A DNA stretch of 15,910 nucleotides from RGIG2000 sp045612665. Lineage in GTDB: Bacteria > Bacillota > Clostridia > Oscillospirales > CAG-272. Positions 1-6,860 of this stretch are shown here, one piece after another. Positions within the stretch are counted from its first letter, which is position 1. Each line of letters starts with the position of its first letter. The notes beneath the pieces were generated by a model. It was not told where the DNA came from, did no database searches, and was given only the letters and a program-made list of their open reading frames with translations. A program made the translations under genes and the position numbers. Location of the stretch: the NCBI GenBank assembly GCA_045612665.1, contig JAZKZO010000047.1:1-15910 (forward strand). The letters are read 5' to 3'.

Positions 1-502
1 GAACGAGCATAACGGCTTCTCAGAGTCAGGCAAGGACGGAATTGCTTTCGGTGGCTATTGCCTTAATGCAACAGCTCTTGATGAGTACAATAGAGTAAAT
101 AAGGATGCTCCTGTAAAATACGGTGTAGTTCTTATCAATCCCGATTACCTTGACGGCAAGGATTCATTCTTTAAGGACGGTAAGGTAAACTCAACAACTG
201 AAAATAAGGGCTTCTTGCAAACTGATATGTCAAGCGCAAGATATGCAAACATTTCAATCTCCGTAACAGGCTTTACAGGCAATGCCGAAAACCTCTCACT
301 TATCCTTGCAATCTATGCATATACTGACGATAGCGACGTTGAATTCATTCAATCGCAAACCACAAAGTGCGCAAGCGAAAGAGTTACTCTCGGTGAAACC
401 TCACTTTATACAGTAACACTTGCCTCAGTTAAAGCAGGCAACTCAAACCTTTCCAACCTTGGCGACTATTTAATGCCAAGCGAAAGAGAACAACAGGCAT
501 AA
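1..502 (+). CDS. C-terminal part of an unrecognised, probably extracellular protein (5' truncated)
   Basis: An open frame runs in from the left edge (first complete codon at position 2) and ends at TAA 500-502, giving the last 166 residues. I do not recognise the family. The fragment is rich in Asn, Ser, Thr, Gly and Asp, with alternating hydrophobic stretches such as YGVVLINP and ANISISVTGF, which suggests a beta-sandwich domain of a secreted or surface protein. There is no membrane segment or sorting motif such as LPxTG at the C-terminus, which ends in a charged SEREQQA tail. The true start and any signal peptide lie outside the window. A TTG within the frame at 215 is not a credible start, because the frame is open upstream and reads as protein of the same composition. 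A terminator follows directly. Confidence 0.75.
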   Translation, partial: NEHNGFSESGKDGIAFGGYCLNATALDEYNRVNKDAPVKYGVVLINPDYLDGKDSFFKDGKVNSTTENKGFLQTDMSSARYANISISVTGFTGNAENLSLILAIYAYTDDSDVEFIQSQTTKCASERVTLGETSLYTVTLASVKAGNSNLSNLGDYLMPSEREQQA

Positions 503-508
503 AATAAA

Positions 509-532
509 AGGCGCTCACCAAGCGCCTTTTTT
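509..532 (+). terminator. Intrinsic terminator of the left-edge gene
   Basis: A 7-bp perfect stem, AGGCGCT (509-515) with AGCGCCT (521-527) around the loop CACCA, is followed by a run of six T. It begins seven bases after the stop codon and lies immediately before the next promoter. Confidence 0.9.
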
Positions 533-534
533 GA

Positions 535-563
535 TTGACACACGCGCGAAAATATGATAAAAT
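535..563 (+). promoter_or_regulatory. Sigma-A promoter of the GH92 gene
   Basis: TTGACA (535-540), a 17-bp spacer and TAAAAT (558-563), with TATG just before the -10 hexamer (extended -10). The spacer contains CGCGCGAAAATATG, which recurs almost unchanged in the next promoter at 2807-2835. The start site should fall near 570, giving a leader of only about 20 nt. Confidence 0.85.
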
Positions 564-591
564 AATCATAGAACTTTTATGAGGTGATATT

Positions 592-2784
592 ATGGGCAAC
601 TCAAAATATATAGATCCTATTATAGGTACAGTCGGAGATGAGCAGGCAACCAGTATGCACGGTGGTGGTAAAACTCATCCGGGCGCGTGCCTTCCGAGTG
701 GAGCGGTACAGCTTTCTCCCGACACCACTACAAGTGGCGATAACGGAACAGGCTACAACTATTGTCAAAGCACGATAGAGGGGTTTAGCTTTAACCATAT
801 GAGCGGAATAGGCTGGTATGGCGACCTTGGAAACCTTCAAATTATGCCAATTGTTGGCAAAACTGACCTTCGTAGCGGAAGTAATGAGGAAATCCCTTTT
901 TTGAAAGGCACAGACGGTTGGAAATCGCCATTTTCACACGAAAACGAGAAGGTGAGCGCAGGATATTACTCCGTAAAGCTTGATAAATACGACATTTTTG
1001 CCGAGGCAACCGTTTCGGCACACGCAGGATTTTTGCGCTTTACATATCCAAAATCAAACGAAAACGGTGTGATTTTCAACTTCTCACGCAGAATTGCAGG
1101 ACACGCCGATTTTGAAAGCGTAAAAATTGTAAATCCTTCAAAAATTGAGGGACATATTCATTGTACTCCAAAGGGCGGTGGATTTGGCAGAGGTGGCGGA
1201 AATATCGCATATGAGCTTTATTTTGCCCTCGAGCTTTCAAGCCCAATGAAAAAATGGAGCTTCTTCGAAAACGAGGAAATTATCGACACGTCAAGCACTG
1301 CTTTTGAGGGTGAGGACGTTGGGCTCGTCGCTTATTTTGATACAAATGAGCTTAATATCAAGTGCGCAATCTCTTACGTTGACCAAGAGGGCGCAAGGCT
1401 TAATTTTGCCTCGGAGTGTGAAAGCTTCGACTTTGATACAGTCAAGGCAAATGCGCAGAAAAAGTGGGATAACGCCCTATCCTGTGTCGATATTGATACC
1501 GATAATGAAACCGATAAAACAATCTTTTATACGTGTCTTTATCACGCATTACTTGACCCGAGAGAGGTTGCCGACGTGGACGGACGCGTTCGTATGGCAA
1601 ATGGCGAGATTAAAAAAGTAGAGTACACTCACCGTACAATGTTTAGTGGTTGGGATGTTTATAGAAGTGAGTTCCCACTCCTTACAATAATTCGCCCCGA
1701 TATCGTAAACGATGAGGTTAATTCGCTTATAACAATAGCAAGCAACAAAAACTCATCACTTCCAAAGTGGGAGCTTATGGGAATTGACTCGGGCTGTATG
1801 GTCGGAGATCCTGGCTTGCTCATTATGTGCGATGCTTACGTAAAGGGAATAAGAGGCTTTGACGCGGACCTTGGCTATAAACTTTGCCTTGCCTCGGCAA
1901 AAAGCGAGAGCGTTCTTGACGGAAAGCCCTTTAAGAGCGTGCATCCGTCATACGACCAATATAAAAACGAAGCATACGTTGTAGGCTCAATTAGCGAAAC
2001 GCTTGAATTTTTGCTTGCCGATTATGCTATGAGCGCTCTTGCAAGCGAAATGGGCAAAAATGACGATGCCGAGCATTTTAGAGCTAGATGTGCGCGATAT
2101 TCCGAGAATTTCAATCACAAAACAGGCTTTATGTCGCCAAGAAACGCCGACGGTAGCTTTGTTAGCGTAAAGGACGAATACGACACGTGGGGATGCGTTG
2201 AAAGCAATATTTTCCAACAATCGTGGTTCGTTCCATACGATAGAAAGCCACTCTTTGAGCTTTTTGGTAAGGAAAGGGCAGTAGAGCTTCTCGAAAGGCT
2301 CTTTGAGGGTGCAGACCTCACAGCCCTTTGGAACGAGAACTACAACCATTCAAACGAGCCCTGCCATAATCTAACACACTATTTTATTGATATGGACCTA
2401 CCAAGGCGCACACAGTATTGGACTCGCAGAGTTCAAAAGGAAGCGTATAGAACAGGCGCATTCGGCTTTTGCGGAAACGAGGACGTCGGACAGCTCTCGG
2501 GCTGGTATGTGTTAAGCGCGCTCGGTCTTGCACAAATTTGCCCCGCGGATAAGCGCTTCTATATCAACACACCCCTCTTCAAGAGCGCAAGCGTAGCTCT
2601 TTCAAGGGAATACCATAAATGCGAAATTAGCGACACGTTCCTTGTAAAATGCGATAAAAGTCCGCTTGAATTTCCGTATATTGAGAGAATTTATCTCAAT
2701 GGAAAATCCCTCGATAGATACTATGTAACCTACGAGGAAATAACCAACGGTGGCACGCTTGAATTTGTTTTATGTAAGGAATAA
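592..2784 (+). CDS. GH92 family alpha-mannosidase, cytoplasmic
   Basis: This 730-residue protein matches glycoside hydrolase family 92, Ca2+-dependent exo-acting inverting alpha-mannosidases. Family landmarks appear in order: an N-terminal DPIIGT...HPGACLPSGAVQLSPDT segment (8-45), GYNYCQSTIEGFSFNHMSG (54-72), FSGWDVYRSEFPLL (351-364), the E537-containing segment ending FQQSWFVPYD (541-550), where the family's general acid Glu is expected, and GNEDVGQLSGWYV (628-640), which carries the Asp cluster linked to catalytic base function. No signal peptide or membrane segment is seen, so it should act in the cytoplasm on imported mannosides or mannose-containing oligosaccharides, whereas many characterised GH92 enzymes are exported. 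The start is fixed by GAGGTG five bases before ATG. It sits alone between its own promoter and the next gene, with no sugar transporter in view. A glycine-rich loop occurs near 195-203. The exact linkage preference cannot be read from sequence. Confidence 0.9.
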   Translation: MGNSKYIDPIIGTVGDEQATSMHGGGKTHPGACLPSGAVQLSPDTTTSGDNGTGYNYCQSTIEGFSFNHMSGIGWYGDLGNLQIMPIVGKTDLRSGSNEEIPFLKGTDGWKSPFSHENEKVSAGYYSVKLDKYDIFAEATVSAHAGFLRFTYPKSNENGVIFNFSRRIAGHADFESVKIVNPSKIEGHIHCTPKGGGFGRGGGNIAYELYFALELSSPMKKWSFFENEEIIDTSSTAFEGEDVGLVAYFDTNELNIKCAISYVDQEGARLNFASECESFDFDTVKANAQKKWDNALSCVDIDTDNETDKTIFYTCLYHALLDPREVADVDGRVRMANGEIKKVEYTHRTMFSGWDVYRSEFPLLTIIRPDIVNDEVNSLITIASNKNSSLPKWELMGIDSGCMVGDPGLLIMCDAYVKGIRGFDADLGYKLCLASAKSESVLDGKPFKSVHPSYDQYKNEAYVVGSISETLEFLLADYAMSALASEMGKNDDAEHFRARCARYSENFNHKTGFMSPRNADGSFVSVKDEYDTWGCVESNIFQQSWFVPYDRKPLFELFGKERAVELLERLFEGADLTALWNENYNHSNEPCHNLTHYFIDMDLPRRTQYWTRRVQKEAYRTGAFGFCGNEDVGQLSGWYVLSALGLAQICPADKRFYINTPLFKSASVALSREYHKCEISDTFLVKCDKSPLEFPYIERIYLNGKSLDRYYVTYEEITNGGTLEFVLCKE

Positions 2785-2806
2785 ATTGCGTACGAATATA
2801 AAACAC

Positions 2807-2842
2807 TTGATTTTCGCGCGAAAGTATGCTAGAATATTCTAG
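2807..2842 (+). promoter_or_regulatory. Promoter of the DUF6273 gene, with two palindromes
   Basis: TTGATT (2807-2812), a 17-bp spacer and TAGAAT (2830-2835), with TATG before the -10. A perfect 12-bp palindrome TTTCGCGCGAAA (2812-2823) overlaps the end of the -35 and the spacer. A perfect 14-bp palindrome CTAGAATATTCTAG (2829-2842) covers the -10 and the start region. No terminator is visible between the GH92 stop and this promoter, so some readthrough into this gene is likely. Confidence 0.75.
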
Positions 2843-2867
2843 ATGATTTTATTTTCAAGGAGAAAAA

Positions 2868-4247
2868 ATGGCACATTTTAAATGTATAAAATGCCAATCG
2901 TCCTTTGACGAGGATATAAACGGCATAATTTACTGCCCATATTGCGCCGAGCTTCAGCCACTTCCTGTGATTTTGACCGCGGATGAGAAGGATGCTATTT
3001 ATGAGAGTGCACTTTCTATCTATATGCGTGCTAAGGATGCTGACAATATAAGAGACATTATCTATGTATTTGAGCAGCTTGACGGCTATAAGGATTCGGC
3101 ACACCAGGCAGAGCTTTGTAAAACACGACTTGAGGAGCTTAAAACTGAGGCTCTTTATGCAAAGGCTCTTCAAAAAATGGACCTCGAAACCGTTCACGGC
3201 TACAAAGAGGCTATCGAAATTTTGGAGAAAATTCCCGAGTGGAAGAATGCATCCTTTAAGCTTGATGAGGCTAAGGTTAAGCTTCAAGACCTCGAGGAAA
3301 AGCTTGCACAAAGAAGAGATTTCCTTTTGAAGCTCTCAATGATTATAAGTGCGTGCCTTATCGCGCTTGCAATTATCACGTTCCTAATAGTGGAATTTTT
3401 AGTTCCCCGTATCAGATATTCCAACGCTCTTAACAAGCTCGAGGATAAGGAATATGATAGAGCATACGAAATATTAGAGGACCTTGGCGACTATCGCGAT
3501 GCTCCGACTCAGCTCAAAAAGAGTAAGTACAATAGAGCGCTTGAATATGCAAGCCTTGGCGATGCATTGAATGCGTGCAAATTCTTCGGTCAAGCAAAGG
3601 GATATGACGATGCTGATGCGCGTCTTTTCGAGATTTGCAAGAACCTCACAATTGAGGAACAGCTCTCCGTGCTTGACGTTGGAAGCTACGTTGTTTTCGG
3701 TGTGTTTGAGCAAAATCCAGACTCTGACGGTATCGAAAGACTCGAATGGATTATCGCTGAAAAGAACGGCAATGAGGTGCTTCTTATTAGCAAATACGCA
3801 ATAGAGGCAGTTCCGTTTGCACTTTCAAAAACAAGCTGGAAGGGCTCTGTTGCAAGACAATGGCTTAACAACGGATTTATCAACGGTAGCTTTAGAACTG
3901 CCGAAAGACTTAAAATTCGCGAGAAATCAATCACAACGATTTATAGCGATGCTGAGGGCAAGGAAAGCTTCGAAATTACACAGGATAAGGTATTCCTTTT
4001 GAGCTCTAATGAGGTTAATAGATACTTCGCAAGCGACGATGAGCGTATGGCTCTTGCAACTCCTTACCTTAGAACAAAGGAAGCACACGTAAATCTTGAT
4101 AACGGAATGGCTCACTATTGGCTTCGTACACCTGCACCAAACGGCGACATTATGTATGTAAACGGTAGCGGAACAGTAAACGAGAGCGGAAAAACCTTTG
4201 AAAAGATTATGGCTGTACGTCCTGCTATGTGGATAAGTGTAAATTAA
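2868..4247 (+). CDS. Membrane protein with zinc ribbon, TPR-like repeats and DUF6273 domain
   Basis: This 459-residue protein has four parts. Residues 6-26 hold two CxxC pairs (C6/C9 and C23/C26), a zinc-ribbon signature. Residues 40-150 and 183-255 contain helical TPR-like units with a recurring L-x-x-Y-K/R-D-A/S pattern (GYKDS 73-77, EWKNA 124-128, DYRDA 208-212, GYDDA 245-249). A single hydrophobic segment lies at about 155-178. Residues 268-457 match DUF6273, recognisable by VGSYVVFG, LEWIIAEKNGNEVLLISKYAI, SVARQWLNNGFIN, VFLLSSNEVNRYF, YWLRTPAP and AVRPAMWI. The basic, zinc-ribbon end is probably cytoplasmic and the DUF6273 end external, but this topology is inferred. DUF6273 is common in gut Clostridia and I know of no established function for it. 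AAGGAG precedes the ATG. It is transcribed alone, so its neighbours give no functional clue. Confidence 0.85.
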   Translation: MAHFKCIKCQSSFDEDINGIIYCPYCAELQPLPVILTADEKDAIYESALSIYMRAKDADNIRDIIYVFEQLDGYKDSAHQAELCKTRLEELKTEALYAKALQKMDLETVHGYKEAIEILEKIPEWKNASFKLDEAKVKLQDLEEKLAQRRDFLLKLSMIISACLIALAIITFLIVEFLVPRIRYSNALNKLEDKEYDRAYEILEDLGDYRDAPTQLKKSKYNRALEYASLGDALNACKFFGQAKGYDDADARLFEICKNLTIEEQLSVLDVGSYVVFGVFEQNPDSDGIERLEWIIAEKNGNEVLLISKYAIEAVPFALSKTSWKGSVARQWLNNGFINGSFRTAERLKIREKSITTIYSDAEGKESFEITQDKVFLLSSNEVNRYFASDDERMALATPYLRTKEAHVNLDNGMAHYWLRTPAPNGDIMYVNGSGTVNESGKTFEKIMAVRPAMWISVN

Positions 4248-4254
4248 ATAAAAC

Positions 4255-4286
4255 AAAAACGCACTCACTGAGTGCGTTTTCTTTTT
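4255..4286. terminator. Bidirectional terminator between convergent transcripts
   Basis: AAAACGCACTCA (4256-4267) pairs with TGAGTGCGTTTT (4269-4280) in an almost uninterrupted inverted repeat. It has T-runs on the + strand and A-runs giving U-runs on the - strand. It ends the DUF6273 gene and also the nfo-distal end of the - strand operon, whose last stop codon (4285-4287) lies just beside it. Confidence 0.9.
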
Positions 4287-5124
4287 ATAAATCCTTTACC
4301 ATGTCCTGAATTAGCGCGATTTCTCTTGCGTATCCGTCTAGCTCGTTTGGAGTTTCAAGGCAAATAGGAAGAGAAGCGATAATAGGATTTGAAACTATTT
4401 TGCGAATTCCCTCAAGCTCAAGAGTTCCAAGACCGATTTTTTCGTGGCGGTCCTTTTTTGCACCGAGAGGATTTTTGCTATCGTTTAAGTGAATAGCCTT
4501 CAATCTGTCAATGCCGACAATCTTATCAAATTCGTCAAGGACAGCCTCGGGATTAGATGCAATATCATATCCCGCGTCGCTTACGTGGCAGGTGTCAAGG
4601 CAAACGCCAAGATGCGAGGAATCCTCAACCAAATCTATGATTTGGCGAATTTCCTCAAAGCTTTTACCAATCTCCGAGCCCTTGCCCGACATCGTTTCAA
4701 TCAAAACAGTAGTGCTTTTTGCGTGCTTTAAAATCGCGTTAAGAGTATCTGCTGTTTTTTTAATTCCAATTTCCTCACCCTGAGAAACGTGATTGCCCGG
4801 ATGGAAATTATAGAGTGCGCCACCAAGCTTTTCAAGAAGCATAACCTCTTTTACCATCGTTTCTTTGGTATATTCGCGAATGCTTTCATCGGCAGCGCAG
4901 GGATTAAAGGTGTAAGGCGCGTGAGCGATTATAGGTGCAAAATCATTTTCGCGAAGAAGCCTTGCAAGCGCCGCAATATCGGCATCGGTTGGCTCTTTAT
5001 GCGTACCACCGCGAGGATTTCTTGTGAAAAACTGAAAGGTTTTTGCACCGATAGAAAGGGCAACCTTGCCCATATTTTCCCAACCACCCGAAACAGAGAG
5101 GTGGCAACCAAGCTTTAATTCCAT
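4285..5124 (-). CDS. nfo: Deoxyribonuclease IV (AP endonuclease, endonuclease IV)
   Basis: This 279-residue TIM-barrel enzyme cleaves DNA 5' to abasic sites in base excision repair, using three metal ions, normally zinc. All nine metal ligands of the family are present in context: H68 (HAPY), H108 (FHPG), E143 (IETMSG), D177 and H180 (CLDTCH), H212 (IHLND), D225 and H227 (DRHEKIG) and E257 (LETP). The N-terminus KLGCHLSVSGG and the length are typical. Its AAGGAG ribosome binding site overlaps the obg stop codon, and only 8 nt separate the genes, so it is the last gene of the rimM-to-nfo operon. In that position it is probably expressed constitutively with obg rather than as a damage-induced gene. 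Confidence 0.97.
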   Translation of the reverse strand: MELKLGCHLSVSGGWENMGKVALSIGAKTFQFFTRNPRGGTHKEPTDADIAALARLLRENDFAPIIAHAPYTFNPCAADESIREYTKETMVKEVMLLEKLGGALYNFHPGNHVSQGEEIGIKKTADTLNAILKHAKSTTVLIETMSGKGSEIGKSFEEIRQIIDLVEDSSHLGVCLDTCHVSDAGYDIASNPEAVLDEFDKIVGIDRLKAIHLNDSKNPLGAKKDRHEKIGLGTLELEGIRKIVSNPIIASLPICLETPNELDGYAREIALIQDMVKDL

Positions 5125-5132
5125 AAATCTCC

Positions 5133-6416
5133 TTAGATAACAAAATCAAATTCAAAATCGTACATAGAAACACTGTCGCCATCCTGACAGCCGGCCTCAC
5201 GAAGCTTGTCGATTACGCCACTTTTAAGAAGAACTCTTTGGAAGAACGCAAGCGATTCACGGTCGTAGAAGTTAACCTGTCCAACGAGATTGAATAGCCA
5301 TTCTCCCTCTACAACATATGTGCCCTTGTCATCACGGGTAATAGTAATCTCGTGGTCTGAGCCGTCGCTCAAAATCTTGTCCTCAGGCTCGTAATCGGCC
5401 TCGTAAATTGTAAGAGGAGGAAGCTCCTCAAGTCTTTTTGCAACGTAGTCTATAAGCTCGTCCGTATTTTCGCCTGTGTATGCCGAAATATACATAAGCT
5501 CCCAACCGCGACCCTTTACGTAAGCCTCAAACTCGTCAACGTCGAAGGCATCTCTGTCAATAGAGTCCACCTTGTTTGCAACGATAATTCTAGGTCTTTC
5601 GGATAGCTCCTTTGAGAATTTGTCGAGCTCTGTGTCGATAGTTATAATATCGTCAATAGGATTTCTACCCTCAATGCACGATACGTCAACGAGCTGAAGG
5701 AGAAGCCTACATCTTTCAATGTGTCTTAAGAATGCGTGTCCAAGACCAAGTCCGTCCGATGCGCCCTCAATAAGTCCGGGAATGTCAGCCATAACGAAGC
5801 CTTGACCCTCGCGCACTCTTACAACGCCGAGATTTGGCGCAAGAGTAGTGAAGTGATAGTCCGCAATCTTTGGACGGGCATCGCTTACCGCAGCTAAAAG
5901 CGAGGATTTACCTGCACTCGGAAGTCCTACAAGACCAACGTCGGCAAGCATTTTAAGCTCAAGAGAAAGCTCCCATTCCTGTCCCTTAGTTCCGCTTTTT
6001 GCGAACATGGGGATTTGTCTTGTCGGAGTTGCAAAGTGCTTGTTTCCCCAACCGCCTCTGCCACCCTTGGCGCAAATCCAATCCTCACAGCCTGACATAT
6101 CCTTAAGGATTTTTCCGCTTGAAGCATCCTTAATAAGAGTTCCCTCAGGCACTTTAATTATAATATCCTCACCGTTTTTACCGTGAAATTTAGCACCACC
6201 ACCATCTCCACCGTTCTCGGCTACGAATTTTCTTTTGTATCTAAAAGAGAGAAGCGTGTTAGTGCCCTTGTCAATGGTGAATATAACGTTACCGCCGTGG
6301 CCACCGTCTCCACCGTCAGGACCACCCTTGGCAACGTACTTTTCACGTCTAAATGAAACGCATCCGTTACCGCCGTTTCCTGCTTTTACAAAAATTTGTA
6401 CCTTATCAATAAACAT
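5133..6416 (-). CDS. obg: Obg/CgtA family GTPase
   Basis: This essential P-loop GTPase binds the 50S ribosomal subunit during late assembly and is linked to stress and, in Bacillus, to sporulation initiation. The 427 residues show all three family domains. The glycine-rich Obg fold occupies 1-158 (GPDGGDGGHGGN, GGRGGWGN). The G domain follows from 159, with G1 GLPSAGKSS (164-172), the switch I Thr in FTT (189-191), G3 DIPG (211-214), G4 NKVD (281-284) and G5 SAY (311-313). The C-terminal OCT domain covers about 345-427 and is present in many Firmicutes. AGGTAGG precedes the ATG. It lies 10 nt after the DUF4330 gene and 8 nt before nfo. The usual rplU-rpmA neighbours of obg are absent. Confidence 0.98.
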   Translation of the reverse strand: MFIDKVQIFVKAGNGGNGCVSFRREKYVAKGGPDGGDGGHGGNVIFTIDKGTNTLLSFRYKRKFVAENGGDGGGAKFHGKNGEDIIIKVPEGTLIKDASSGKILKDMSGCEDWICAKGGRGGWGNKHFATPTRQIPMFAKSGTKGQEWELSLELKMLADVGLVGLPSAGKSSLLAAVSDARPKIADYHFTTLAPNLGVVRVREGQGFVMADIPGLIEGASDGLGLGHAFLRHIERCRLLLQLVDVSCIEGRNPIDDIITIDTELDKFSKELSERPRIIVANKVDSIDRDAFDVDEFEAYVKGRGWELMYISAYTGENTDELIDYVAKRLEELPPLTIYEADYEPEDKILSDGSDHEITITRDDKGTYVVEGEWLFNLVGQVNFYDRESLAFFQRVLLKSGVIDKLREAGCQDGDSVSMYDFEFDFVI

Positions 6417-6426
6417 TTTTACCTAC

Positions 6427-6852
6427 CTAAATAACTGTAATTACACTGGCGCAAAACGCGTTTATCACGCTTTTATCCGAAAGAGCAACCGAGAAGCTCG
6501 TGTTGGATGCCAGTAGTTGTCCGTTAATGAATAAATCCTTTTTTACGCTATATGCCTCTGCCGATACTATTACCATAGATATATCGGAGTTGTCGTAAAG
6601 CCCGATAATAGAGGTAATAGTGCCCGCACTTCTGCCGTTTTTGGTGATTATCTCATCTCCGACGCTGAAGCTGTCAATATATGCGTTGTCAATATACAAT
6701 GTGTAAATCGCTTCAACCTTCTCGGCTGTAAGCTCCTTAATGTCGCCGCCTGCAATAATGTATACCAATGCGCAAATCGCAACGGCAAGTGCGACAATAA
6801 TAAGAAAATCTACAAAGGAGAAACGATATGCTTTAGTTACTTTTCTTGGCAT
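6427..6852 (-). CDS. DUF4330-type small membrane-anchored protein
   Basis: This 141-residue protein has a basic N-terminus (MPRKVTKAYRF), one membrane segment at about 14-34, and a small beta-rich domain outside it. The layout (NxxD-like start of the helix, then VEAIYTLYIDN, VGDEIITKNGR and AGTITSI) resembles DUF4330, a family of unknown function that tends to occur beside polysaccharide biosynthesis genes. That assignment is from pattern memory and is moderate in strength. AGGAGG lies 4 nt before the ATG. The gene is 8 nt after the O-antigen-ligase-like gene and 10 nt before obg, so it is translated from the same message, and a shared envelope role with its upstream neighbour is a reasonable inference. 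Confidence 0.75.
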   Translation of the reverse strand: MPRKVTKAYRFSFVDFLIIVALAVAICALVYIIAGGDIKELTAEKVEAIYTLYIDNAYIDSFSVGDEIITKNGRSAGTITSIIGLYDNSDISMVIVSAEAYSVKKDLFINGQLLASNTSFSVALSDKSVINAFCASVITVI

Positions 6853-6860
6853 TTGTCCTC

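Noticed and set aside
2785..2806. Terminator between the GH92 and DUF6273 genes
   Set aside because: No stem-loop with a T-run is present. Readthrough seems likely.
2829..3311. 160-residue open frame on the - strand
   Set aside because: It lies opposite the DUF6273 gene and owes its openness to that gene's codon bias.
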